Origin: Winogradskyella litoriviva
Lineage (GTDB): Bacteria > Bacteroidota > Bacteroidia > Flavobacteriales > Flavobacteriaceae
Length of the DNA stretch: 64,000 nt
Assembly (NCBI RefSeq): GCF_013249065.1
Contig: NZ_JABRWQ010000002.1
Location: forward strand, 496,001 to 560,000
Direction: 5' to 3'
Part shown: in pieces, positions 36,230 to 44,732 of the stretch
How the letters are laid out: every line of letters begins with the position of its first letter
Numbering within the stretch: position 1 is the stretch's first letter
Program-made: the position numbers and the translations under genes
Notes under the pieces: model-generated
What the model was told of the DNA's origin: nothing
Database searches by the model: none
What the model saw: the letters and a program-made list of their open reading frames with translations, nothing else

Positions 36230-38710
36230 ATGCAAAAATTAGTCTTCGTTTTATTGGTCGTTTTAGGCAGTCTATCCTTAGCAGCATCGCAAACCATTCC
36301 CTCTCCTAATGACGTTTTAGGTTACGATATTGGCACACAATTTAGTAGAAATCATCAGGTTATTGATTATTTTAAAACTGTTGAAACTGCTATTCCTAAG
36401 CAAGTAAAATTGGTGAACTACGGAAAAACCAATGAACGTAGAAACATGTATTTAGCTTTTGTTACAAGTGAAGCTAACATGGGAAATCTGGAAACTATTA
36501 GAGAAAATAATTTAAAAAACGCAGGTTTATTAGATGGCGAACCAACTGCAACAGATACTGCAATTGTTTGGTTGAGTTATAATGTGCATGGTAACGAAGC
36601 ATCGAGTTCTGAAGCTGCAATGCTAACACTTTATAAATTACTAACGGAAGAACAAGATTTATTAAAAAATACGGTTGTAATTATGGACCCAAGTGTAAAT
36701 CCGGATGGTAGAGACCGTTACATTAATTGGTATAATGAAACCAAAAGCGAACCTTACGATGTGGACAAACAAGCCAGTGAGCACAACGAACCTTGGCCAG
36801 GTGGACGACCAAATCATTACCTTTTTGATTTAAATAGAGATTGGGTTTGGGCAACACAAGTTGAAACGCAACAACGTTTAGAAGTTTATAATACTTGGAT
36901 GCCACATGTGCATGTCGATTTTCATGAACAAGGCATTAACGAACCGTATTATTTTGCGCCTGCTGCAGAACCGTTTCATGAGGTAATTTCTGATTGGCAA
37001 CGCGATTTCCAAACGCAAATTGGTCAGAATCATGCTAAATATTTTGATGCAGAAGGTTGGCTATTTTTTACAAGAGAACGTTTTGATTTATTGTACCCAA
37101 GTTATGGTGATACCTATCCAACGTTTATGGGTGCCATGGGAATGACTTACGAACAAGGTGGACATGGTATGGCAGGTTTAGGCATTTTAAACGATGAAGG
37201 TCATGTTTTAACTTTGGTAGAACGCTTAACGCATCATACCACCACAGGAATTTCTACGGTAGAAATGGCTTCAAAAAATGCCAAGCAATTGAATATTGAG
37301 TTTGGTAAATTTTTCAATAATGCCAATCTAAAATATAAGAGCTACGTATTAAAAGGGAATGAAGACAAAATTAATAGCTTAAAAACACTGTTAAATAAAC
37401 ATCAAATTTCATTTGAAAATGCAACGAGTTCTAAGGTTTCTGGTTACAATTATGCTACAGGAAATCAAGGTAGTTTTAATGTAGATGCTAATGCTTTGGT
37501 GGTACATTCTAACCAACCGAAAGGAAAAATGGTAAAGGTTTTGTTTGAGCCCAACACATTGCTTTCCGACTCATTAACCTACGATATTACAGCGTGGTCA
37601 TTACCTTATGCTTATGGTTTAGATGCTATTGCTACAACATCTAAAGTGAGCAGTAACAAAATGGCGAGTAAAAAAGCGCTTCAGGTTTTAAATGATGCTT
37701 ACGGCTATGTTAGCAAATGGAATTCCATGGAAGATGCGCAATTTTTAGCCGCATTATTAAAGCACAATTTCAAAGTTCGCTTCACAGAAAAACCATTTTC
37801 TTCTAACAATAAAACCTTTGGTCGTGGTTCTTTAATTATCACTAAAGGCGACAATAAACATATTGAAAAAATGGTATCAAAACTGAATACCATTGCACAA
37901 GAACATGCACAGCCTTTAACAGAAATCACTTCTGGATTCTCTCAAAAAACACCAGATATTGGCTCGCCAGATATTAAATTAGTGAACCAACAAAAAATTG
38001 CTATGCTTTCTGGTGATGGTACATCATCTTTAAGTTATGGTGAGATTTGGCATTTCTTTGAGCAACAATTGCACTATCCAGTAACTTCTATAAACACAGA
38101 TGATTTAAGTAAAACCAACCTGAATAAGTACAATGTTTTAGTTATACCAAATGGTTATTATGGCAAAGTATTAACTAGCGATAATATGACCAAATTAAAA
38201 GAATGGGTAAGTTCTGGTGGAAAAGTAATTGCTATTGATGGTGCATTAAGAAGCTTTGCAGGTAAAGATGGATTTAGTTTAAGTTATAAAGATTCTGACG
38301 ATGATGCAGACGACGACAACTTAACACCTTACGCCAATCGCGAACGCGAATACAGTAACCACTTAATTACAGGTGCCATTTTTAATACTAAAGTAGATGC
38401 TACGCATCCTATGGCTTTTGGTTATGATGATAATTATTTTACATTAAAATTAGGTAGTTCTGCATACAATTTATTAGACAGTGGCTATAATGTGGCTTAC
38501 TTAAATGACACCAAAGTATTTTCTGGATTTGCAGGTCAAAATGCTGTAAAAAACTTAGACCAAACTTTGGTTTTTGGTGAGGAAACTATGGGAAGCGGTA
38601 GTTTTATTTACATGGTAGATAACCCTCTTTTTAGAAGCTTTTGGGAAAACGGTAAATTGTTTTTTGTGAATTCTTTATTCTTTGTGAATAACAATGCTTA
38701 CGAGTTGTAA
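36230..38710 (+). CDS. Secreted M14-family zinc carboxypeptidase
   Basis: Of 826 residues, 1-20 form a signal peptide. The carboxypeptidase domain spans about 40-370, with zinc ligands in NVHGNEASSSEAA (His and Glu near 119-122), NPDGRDRY (substrate-site Asn-x-x-Arg region), a later histidine in HVDFHEQG (near 226) and the probable catalytic glutamate in MTYEQGGHGM near residue 305. A further ~400 residues include a glutamine-amidotransferase-like domain (VLVIPNGYYG; GGKVIAIDGALRSFAGKDG). It lacks a T9SS tail, so it is periplasmic or released through another route. A peroxiredoxin gene follows after 111 nt. Confidence 0.92.
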   Translation: MQKLVFVLLVVLGSLSLAASQTIPSPNDVLGYDIGTQFSRNHQVIDYFKTVETAIPKQVKLVNYGKTNERRNMYLAFVTSEANMGNLETIRENNLKNAGLLDGEPTATDTAIVWLSYNVHGNEASSSEAAMLTLYKLLTEEQDLLKNTVVIMDPSVNPDGRDRYINWYNETKSEPYDVDKQASEHNEPWPGGRPNHYLFDLNRDWVWATQVETQQRLEVYNTWMPHVHVDFHEQGINEPYYFAPAAEPFHEVISDWQRDFQTQIGQNHAKYFDAEGWLFFTRERFDLLYPSYGDTYPTFMGAMGMTYEQGGHGMAGLGILNDEGHVLTLVERLTHHTTTGISTVEMASKNAKQLNIEFGKFFNNANLKYKSYVLKGNEDKINSLKTLLNKHQISFENATSSKVSGYNYATGNQGSFNVDANALVVHSNQPKGKMVKVLFEPNTLLSDSLTYDITAWSLPYAYGLDAIATTSKVSSNKMASKKALQVLNDAYGYVSKWNSMEDAQFLAALLKHNFKVRFTEKPFSSNNKTFGRGSLIITKGDNKHIEKMVSKLNTIAQEHAQPLTEITSGFSQKTPDIGSPDIKLVNQQKIAMLSGDGTSSLSYGEIWHFFEQQLHYPVTSINTDDLSKTNLNKYNVLVIPNGYYGKVLTSDNMTKLKEWVSSGGKVIAIDGALRSFAGKDGFSLSYKDSDDDADDDNLTPYANREREYSNHLITGAIFNTKVDATHPMAFGYDDNYFTLKLGSSAYNLLDSGYNVAYLNDTKVFSGFAGQNAVKNLDQTLVFGEETMGSGSFIYMVDNPLFRSFWENGKLFFVNSLFFVNNNAYEL

Positions 38711-38821
38711 ATACTATTTAAAACATTAATTAAAATTAAAGAATAACTTCAGTTATTAGATAATAGGTAAATTGAATTTTTATTTAAACATTATAAAACT
38801 TACTCAAATTTAATATCTGAC

Positions 38822-39472
38822 ATGAAAACACTTAAAGAACAAACCGACGCCAAAATTGCATCAGGACGTAAAGCAAAACCCGAATTTATGCAAGGTGTTG
38901 ATGATGTTATAGCCAAAGCAAAAGCCTTTGAAGACGGAAAAGACGCTCTAAAAATTGGCGACAAAGCTGTAGATTTTGTATTACCAAACCCTAAAGGACA
39001 ACAAATTTCTTTAGCCAATTTACTTAAAAAAGGACCTGTTGTAGTTACATTTTATCGTGGTAGTTGGTGTCCTTATTGCAACTTACAATTAAGAGCATTG
39101 CAAGCTAAACTCAGTGAGATACAAGCTTTAGGTGCAAGCTTAGTTGCTATTAGCCCAGAAGTACCAGATGATTCCTTATCAGAAAATGAAATTAGTAAAA
39201 TGGAATTTACAGTGTTGTCGGATCAAGATGCTAAAGTTGCCAGACAATATGGTGTGGCTTGGGAAGTCCCAGAATTTTTGATGGAACATATGCGTGTAGA
39301 TCGTGGACTAGAATTAAAAGCTATTAATAATGGAAATGCTAATGTTTTACCAATTCCTGCGACCTTTATTTTAGACACAGATGGTATTGTAAAATGGAAT
39401 TACGTTAATATAGATTACAGAACACGCTCTGAACCAGATGAAATTATTGATGTGCTTAAAAGTATGAGTTAA
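38822..39472 (+). CDS. AhpC/TSA-family peroxiredoxin-like protein
   Basis: This 216-residue thioredoxin-fold protein has the motif FYRGSWCPYCNLQL near residue 80, with two cysteines three apart, and a preceding KIGDKAVDFVLPN strand. The CxxC arrangement and YCNLQLRAL wording fit the peroxiredoxin-like/AhpC-TSA subgroup common in Bacteroidetes. No signal peptide is present, so it should reduce peroxides in the cytoplasm. The first ~45 residues are a basic helical extension (KEQTDAKIASGRKAKPEFM). Confidence 0.88.
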   Translation: MKTLKEQTDAKIASGRKAKPEFMQGVDDVIAKAKAFEDGKDALKIGDKAVDFVLPNPKGQQISLANLLKKGPVVVTFYRGSWCPYCNLQLRALQAKLSEIQALGASLVAISPEVPDDSLSENEISKMEFTVLSDQDAKVARQYGVAWEVPEFLMEHMRVDRGLELKAINNGNANVLPIPATFILDTDGIVKWNYVNIDYRTRSEPDEIIDVLKSMS

Positions 39473-39595
39473 GCAATAACAACATGCTTGTTACCTATAA
39501 TATAAATGGTGTTTTACCTTATTAACAATTAATGACAAAAAACTATATATTTAAGAGTGAGGCACTTGACTTTAAATCTCAAAAAAACTACCTTC

Positions 39596-39636
39596 GTTTA
39601 ACGTTGGATATAATACTTTGAAACGCTTTTATATCC
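39596..39636. repeat. Inverted repeat with core GTTTAAC/GTTGGAT
   Basis: GGATATAA (39606-39613) pairs with TTATATCC (39629-39636) over a 15-nt loop. Immediately before it GTTTAAC and GTTGGAT abut; these happen to fit the RYYYAAC and GTTRRRY half-core consensus of integron recombination sites. The remaining gap 39473-39766 (294 bp) has no gene. Confidence 0.4.
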
Positions 39637-39766
39637 GCGAGACATTGTAAAGCATTAACTAGCGTCCTGAAAAATATTAATCTGAAACCTGAATTGTTAA
39701 CGAATATTCTAGCCGAATAAAATTTTTAATACTTTGGTTAATTAAAGACAATAAAATATTTGAAAT

Positions 39767-40405
39767 ATGAAAAAAATAGTATTTCCTCTAATCCTATTCT
39801 TAGTTTCTTTGCCATCATTTGCAATAGAAATAGCTAGCACTTCTGCTACACAAATAACAGGAGGCCTAAATGTAAATGTTGAAACTTTTTGGCATCAAGG
39901 GTTTAGTTTATTAAGTAGTGAATTTTCAATTGAAAATAATGTAATACATCTTTCAATTTGTCTCAGAGATGAAGGCACCTTAGCGTTTCACCAAGAAGAC
40001 AATGATTTTTTTATACCATTAACTAATAGTGGTAATTATACCATTAATATTGGTATCATTGTATCATCACTAGGTTCTACAACATGTGATTCAACTGTTG
40101 TGTCAGATACAGATTCAATTAGTGCTGAATATAACTCTTTATCAACCAATGATTTTGAAGATTTGGAAAAGGAAAAATTTATTATATATCCTAACCCTGC
40201 ATCAACAAAAGTCAACTTAAAATTTGAGAAAGTTTTTTTTGAACAAATTTGTTTATTAGATAGTTTTGGTAGAGAAATAATAAAATTAGATAATTCTAAT
40301 AACGAAAATATTCAATTTGACATTTCTTACTTGAATAATGGTATTTATTTTATTGCAGTCGAAACTGATAATAAAGTTTTTTATAGAAAACTGATTAAAA
40401 ATTAA
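39767..40405 (+). CDS. Small T9SS type A sorting-domain protein
   Basis: The 212-residue exported protein has a signal peptide (MKKIVFPLILFLVSLPSFA) and a C-terminal type A sorting domain of about 75 residues: FIIYPNPASTKVNLKFEK, LLDSFGREI and ISYLNNGIYFIAVETDNKVFYRKLIKN. The tail directs it through the type IX secretion system to the cell surface, where it is usually cleaved. The mature part is only ~110 residues, beta-rich, with no family I recognise (SLLSSEFSIENNVIHLSICLRDEGT). It sits alone, flanked on both sides by structured noncoding DNA. Confidence 0.88.
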   Translation: MKKIVFPLILFLVSLPSFAIEIASTSATQITGGLNVNVETFWHQGFSLLSSEFSIENNVIHLSICLRDEGTLAFHQEDNDFFIPLTNSGNYTINIGIIVSSLGSTTCDSTVVSDTDSISAEYNSLSTNDFEDLEKEKFIIYPNPASTKVNLKFEKVFFEQICLLDSFGREIIKLDNSNNENIQFDISYLNNGIYFIAVETDNKVFYRKLIKN

Positions 40406-40440
40406 CAAAATACCGAATATTAATTTTATTCATTTAAAAA

Positions 40441-40814
40441 ATAACGCTTTACAACAATAGCAATAAGTAATTGCTTGTTCTCGCCTACTTCTAAAAATCC
40501 TTACGGATTTTCAGCTTGGTGTGTACTTGCAAAATTTCGTGCTAACCCACGCAACTACTCATAGCCGAGATCGATGTGGTGAAATTGCCTGCGGCACGTA
40601 GAATCGCGTTTTCCAAACGCTTCCTTTCTACTAATTTTACCACATCGTCCATTGTTAATTACACCTCAAATAATTTTGTGCTATTGCTATATTTAGTCGA
40701 GTCTACAAGAGCTCCACACGAAACTACACACATCAGCGTTTATAGCGAATGAGGCGCAATTATGACTCCTCGTGAGGCGCGCCTCACTTCGCCATACACA
40801 GTGGACGTTAAACG
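40441..40814. repeat. Highly structured, GC-rich noncoding element
   Basis: The 535-bp gap 40406-40940 has no gene but a dense set of inverted repeats. An outer stem ATAGCAATA/TATTGCTAT (40457-40465, 40682-40690) encloses AAAATCC/GGATTTT (40494-40511) and a 15-bp stem (40572-40586 with 40633-40647, one G:U), which itself encloses GCGTTT/AAACGC (40606-40620). To the right, GCGAATGAGGCGC (40745-40757) pairs with 40779-40792, overlapping the perfect 16-bp palindrome GTGAGGCGCGCCTCAC (40772-40787). The end GTTAAAC (40807-40813) fits GTTRRRY. Base composition is visibly richer in G+C than all surrounding DNA. Confidence 0.7.
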
Positions 40815-40940
40815 AATATTCAAAACCACATTAAAATTAAAACCTTAATTTAACTAACGTATTGTACACATTATTAAAAAACACCTACAAAACGTCATAA
40901 TTAAAACTTTCATTATCTTTAAGTCTAACTAAATAAGATT

Positions 40941-41312
40941 ATGAAACTAGGCGCATTTTCAGTTAGTCTTGCTGTAAAAGACATAAAGGCATCAAAAGAA
41001 TTTTATGAAACTTTGGGATTTTCCGTTTTTGGTGGTGATTTAGAAAAAAATTACCTCATTATGAAAAATGGCGAATCCTTGATTGGTTTATTTCAAGGTA
41101 TGTTTAAAAACAATATCCTCACCTTTAATCCTGGTTGGGACCAAAACGCTAATACTTTAGAAAATTTTGATGATGTTAGAACTATTCAAAAAGCATTAAA
41201 AGCTAAAAACATAAAATTTGAACATGAAGCTGACGAGTCAACCTCTGGACCTACAAGTTTTGTAGTTTTAGACCCAGATGGAAATGCTATTTTAATAGAT
41301 CAACATATTTAA
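40941..41312 (+). CDS. VOC (glyoxalase-fold) family protein
   Basis: This 123-residue one-domain VOC protein contains [22 protein letters not shown], a glutamine-containing IGLFQGMFK strand in place of the usual metal ligand, and [18 protein letters not shown] at the end. The arrangement fits uncharacterised glyoxalase/bleomycin-resistance-like proteins, probably dimeric and cytoplasmic. The next gene starts 1 nt after its stop, so the two form an operon. Substrate unknown. Confidence 0.85.
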   Translation: MKLGAFSVSLAVKDIKASKEFYETLGFSVFGGDLEKNYLIMKNGESLIGLFQGMFKNNILTFNPGWDQNANTLENFDDVRTIQKALKAKNIKFEHEADESTSGPTSFVVLDPDGNAILIDQHI

Positions 41313-41313
41313 T

Positions 41314-41640
41314 ATGACGTGGGAAGAAACATTAAAACTATACGATAACATAACCGAAGCTTGCGATGGTTTTGAGCGTAAAGGCAAAAAGATGATTTAC
41401 ACATCATCTAATGGTTATATGTTTACCTTGCTAAATAAAGATGGAGAAATTGGCATTCGCTTACCAAAGGAAATGGCGAATAAATTTAAAACCGATTATA
41501 ATACAGGAGATTATTATTCTTATGGTGCTAAAATGCGAGATTATGTTTTAGTACCTAAAAACCTATATATCAACAAAGCACTCTTAGTAGAATATTTTGA
41601 AAAAAGTTTCGCTTACATTAATAGTTTACCTTCAAAATAA
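41314..41640 (+). CDS. Small TfoX-N-like or uncharacterised protein coupled to VOC gene
   Basis: The 108-residue soluble protein is co-translated with the upstream VOC gene (1-nt gap). The pattern KKMIYTSSNGYMFTLLNKDGEIGIRLPKEMANKF followed by MRDYVLVPKNL and YFEKSFAYINSL resembles the beta-alpha layout of TfoX N-terminal/YjbR-type domains, but the match is from general shape only. No catalytic residues are evident. A role tied to the VOC protein is possible because of the coupling. Confidence 0.65.
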   Translation: MTWEETLKLYDNITEACDGFERKGKKMIYTSSNGYMFTLLNKDGEIGIRLPKEMANKFKTDYNTGDYYSYGAKMRDYVLVPKNLYINKALLVEYFEKSFAYINSLPSK

Positions 41641-41716
41641 AAAACAATTAGAATAAAAAATACCATATTAGTGAACTCATTATCGTGTAACAAGATAATA
41701 ATACAATTTGCTTTCT

Positions 41717-41777
41717 ATTGTGTCTAACGGCTCTGTTCATAATACTGATATTTTTGTTCAATTATAAGACACACAAT
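41717..41777. repeat. Long-spaced inverted repeat
   Basis: ATTGTGTCT (41717-41725) is mirrored by AGACACACAAT (41767-41777, two-base insertion) across about 41 nt, just after it the sequence AACGG. It is located in the 177-bp gap before the DUF4287 gene. Confidence 0.35.
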
Positions 41778-41817
41778 ACTGTAAAAAGTCACATTAAACC
41801 TCTTAAAACCAAAGCTT

Positions 41818-42360
41818 ATGGAAAAAGCACTACAAACAATGATTAATAATATGCCTGAGAAAACAGGTAAATCTTTAGATCAATGGAAATCTATTTTAAA
41901 AGAAAAAGCATTTGCCAAACATTCTGAAGGTGTTAATTTTCTTAAAAAAGAACATGGCGTAACACATGGTTTTGCCAATACTATTGTCACGCTTTCTAAA
42001 GAAGAAAATAATACAGCAGATGATTTAGTTGCCAACCAATATAAAGGCAAGGAAAGTTTATTTCCTATATATAAAAAGCTACAAGCTACTGTTGAAGTTT
42101 TTGGAAATGATATAACAATCACTCCCAAGAAAACAAGTGTTAGTATTATAAGAAAACGTCAATTTGTTTTAATAAAACCAGCTACTAAAACAAGAATTGA
42201 TTTAGGATTAAAACTACCAGATAAACCAACAACAGATAGACTCGAAAATTCTGGTCCTTTTGGGACAATGTGTACACATCGAGTAAAAATAACTACTGTA
42301 GATGATATAGATGATGAATTAATTGAATGGATGAAAGAAGCTTATGATAAAGCAGAATAA
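41818..42360 (+). CDS. DUF4287-DUF5655 domain protein
   Basis: Of 180 residues, the first ~70 match DUF4287 (MPEKTGKSLDQWKSILKEKAFAKHSEGVNFLKKEHGVTHGFANTIV, helical), and about 75-180 match DUF5655 (SLFPIYKKLQATVEVFGNDITITPKKTSVSIIRKRQFVLIKPATKT), a domain that also occurs near DNA-related enzymes. It is cytoplasmic with no signal peptide; function unknown. It is part of a run of small accessory genes (40.9-42.4 kb) of the kind often gained by transfer. Confidence 0.85.
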   Translation: MEKALQTMINNMPEKTGKSLDQWKSILKEKAFAKHSEGVNFLKKEHGVTHGFANTIVTLSKEENNTADDLVANQYKGKESLFPIYKKLQATVEVFGNDITITPKKTSVSIIRKRQFVLIKPATKTRIDLGLKLPDKPTTDRLENSGPFGTMCTHRVKITTVDDIDDELIEWMKEAYDKAE

Positions 42361-42494
42361 TTCCACACTTTCAGCGTAGTAAACATTTACAACGTTAAGA
42401 TTCACAAAGAATTTGCACTTTTTTTACATTTAATTTTACAACTGTAGCTTCAATCCATAATACATTTGAAGTATTCATCTCAAAAACAACAATT

Positions 42495-43307
42495 ATGAAG
42501 AAGCGTATTATTATCTTAGGAACAACATTAACCATCCTTAGTGTATTATTTTTTGGTTTTACTAAATTAACAATCAATAATCCTGAAACTTTAACTACAG
42601 TTGCAACCAATGAAGCTGTCATGGAAAACAACGTCTATGTTGGGCCATATCTTAATCCATTACCAAATTTATATTATGGAGTAGATGCGCGGTTTGCTCC
42701 TGTAAAAAAAGCAGATGTTCTCAATGCTAAGAGTATTTATGATTTTTTAAATGAAGGTGAAAAAGACCAAATAATAACAATAAAATCGGTAAATCTTACG
42801 GTTATAAAAGACAATCAATTATCTGAATTACAAGCACTAGGCACAACAGCAAAGCTTACAAAGGCACAAATAAAACTTTTAAAATCAATGGATTACTTTA
42901 ATCATTTTACGATTAGAACAGAGTTTAGAGGTAAAAATATGGAAACAGGTATTATAGAAGATAAATTTTTTGGACCTCATATTACTATTGTACCAAACCA
43001 ACAAGCTGCTTATTCAGAGGGCAAAGAAGCATTACTAAACTATTTTAAAGACAATAGTAGAAACGTTATGAATATTATAACAGATAATAAAATTAACGCC
43101 TTAAAAATTAGTTTCATCATCAACAAAGAAGGAAAAGTGACAAATGTTAAACACGATGCAATGTCAACTGGTTATCCTAAAATAGATGCAAAATTTATGG
43201 AGTTGGTAAAAAATATTCCTGGTCAATGGATACCTGCACAAAATGCAAATGGTGAAAAAATGAACCAAGAACTGGTATTTACATTTGGTCCTACTGATGG
43301 TTGTTAA
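42495..43307 (+). CDS. Membrane-anchored TonB-C-terminal-like protein
   Basis: The 270-residue protein has an N-terminal signal anchor (IIILGTTLTILSVLFFGFTKL). The last ~90 residues look like a TonB C-terminal domain: IITDNKINALKISFIINKEGKVTNVKHD, then IPGQWIPAQNANGEKMNQELVFTF. This pattern is shared by flavobacterial energy transducers and by signalling proteins. There is no proline-rich periplasmic spacer; residues 40-170 form an uncharacterised domain. Energy transduction to outer-membrane receptors is therefore uncertain. No ExbB/ExbD genes are nearby. Confidence 0.72.
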   Translation: MKKRIIILGTTLTILSVLFFGFTKLTINNPETLTTVATNEAVMENNVYVGPYLNPLPNLYYGVDARFAPVKKADVLNAKSIYDFLNEGEKDQIITIKSVNLTVIKDNQLSELQALGTTAKLTKAQIKLLKSMDYFNHFTIRTEFRGKNMETGIIEDKFFGPHITIVPNQQAAYSEGKEALLNYFKDNSRNVMNIITDNKINALKISFIINKEGKVTNVKHDAMSTGYPKIDAKFMELVKNIPGQWIPAQNANGEKMNQELVFTFGPTDGC

Positions 43308-43350
43308 TCAACCTTGCCACATCTTTAAAACTACTTAAAACATAAAAACA

Positions 43351-44652
43351 TTATAAGACTTCGCCATAAAGGTCGAAGTCTTCTGCTTCAATCACTTTTA
43401 TAGTTGCAAATTCTCCTGTTTTCAAATAAGTTTTAGAGGCATCAATTAACACTTCGTTATCTACATCTGGAGAATCAAATTCTGTTCTACCAACAAAGTA
43501 GTTGCCTTCTTTTCGATCAATAACAACTTTAAACACCTGTCCAATTTTAGCTTGGTTTAATTCCCAAGAGATCTGCGATTGAATTTCCATTATGTCATTT
43601 GCACGTTGAATTTTTACGTCCTCAGGCACATCATCTTCTAAGTTGTAGGCATGTGTATTTTCTTCGTGAGAATATGTAAAGCATCCTAGACGTTCAAAAC
43701 GCATATCTTTTACCCATTGTTTCAATTCTTCAAAATGGGCTTCTGTTTCTCCAGGATAACCAACAATAAGCGTTGTTCTAATTGTCATTTCGGGAACAAT
43801 TGCTCTAAATTCATTAATCAATTTTGTCGTCTTAGCTTTTGTAGTTCCACGACGCATAGATTTTAATAAATCATCAGAAATATGCTGTAAAGGAATATCT
43901 AAATAGTTACAAATCTTAGGCTCACGTTTCATAAGGTCTAAAACGTCCATCGGAAAACCAGTTGGGAACGCATAATGCAAACGAATCCACTCTATACCTT
44001 CAACTTTAACTAAGTTTTCAAGTAATTCAGCAAGGTTTCGTTTTTTGTATATATCTAAACCGTAATACGTTAAATCTTGAGCTATAAGAATTAATTCTTT
44101 AACGCCTGTTGCTGCCAATTTTTCAGCTTCAGTAACCAAGTTTTCTATTGGTGTACTTTTGTGTTTCCCTCTCATAATTGGGATTGCACAAAAACTACAT
44201 GGTCTGTCACAACCTTCGGCAATTTTAAGATAAGCGTAATTTTTTGGTGTCGTAGTTAGACGTTCACCAATAAGCTCATGTTTATAATCTGCACCTAATG
44301 CTTTTAATAAACCTGGTAATTCAGTTGTTCCAAAATACTGATCTACATTTGGTATTTCCTTCTCCAAGTCTGGCTTATAGCGCTCACTTAAACAACCTGT
44401 TACAAAAACCTTATCTACTTCACCATCTTCCTTCTTCTGCATGTATTCCAAAATGGTATTCACACTTTCTTCCTTGGCATTATTTATAAATCCACAAGTA
44501 TTAATCACCACAACATTACCTTCTTGTTCATGGACTACATCTTTACCACTAGCTTTAAGTTGCCCCATTAATACTTCGCTATCGTAAACGTTTTTACTAC
44601 AACCAAGTGTTATAACGTTGATTCTGTTTTTCTTAAGAGTTTTTGTACGCAT
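43351..44652 (-). CDS. rimO: Ribosomal protein S12 methylthiotransferase RimO
   Basis: The radical-SAM enzyme adds a methylthio group to an Asp of ribosomal protein S12. In 433 residues it has the N-terminal cluster domain (VITLGCSKNVYDSEVLMGQL, NTCGFI, VTGCL), the radical-SAM CDRPCSFCAIP motif (near residue 148, CxxxCxxC), a GYPGETEAHFEELKQW segment and a C-terminal TRAM domain (IGQVFKVVIDRKEGNYFVGRTEFDSPDVDNEVLI). The LGCSKN wording separates RimO from MiaB. It is convergent with the TonB-like gene, with only 43 nt between stops. Confidence 0.96.
   Translation of the reverse strand: MRTKTLKKNRINVITLGCSKNVYDSEVLMGQLKASGKDVVHEQEGNVVVINTCGFINNAKEESVNTILEYMQKKEDGEVDKVFVTGCLSERYKPDLEKEIPNVDQYFGTTELPGLLKALGADYKHELIGERLTTTPKNYAYLKIAEGCDRPCSFCAIPIMRGKHKSTPIENLVTEAEKLAATGVKELILIAQDLTYYGLDIYKKRNLAELLENLVKVEGIEWIRLHYAFPTGFPMDVLDLMKREPKICNYLDIPLQHISDDLLKSMRRGTTKAKTTKLINEFRAIVPEMTIRTTLIVGYPGETEAHFEELKQWVKDMRFERLGCFTYSHEENTHAYNLEDDVPEDVKIQRANDIMEIQSQISWELNQAKIGQVFKVVIDRKEGNYFVGRTEFDSPDVDNEVLIDASKTYLKTGEFATIKVIEAEDFDLYGEVL
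43355..43382 (-). terminator. Hairpin overlapping the rimO stop codon
   Basis: Perfect 9-bp arms AAGACTTCG / CGAAGTCTT with a 10-nt loop lie in the last codons of rimO. On the minus strand they are followed by ATAATGTTTTTATG, a weak U-rich tail. It may serve as the rimO terminator. Confidence 0.45.
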
Positions 44653-44732
44653 GTTCTATTAAATCAGTTTGCAAAGATACAATGTAAATTAAACCTTTAG
44701 TATATTTATCAGTCTTAAATAAAAACTTAACC

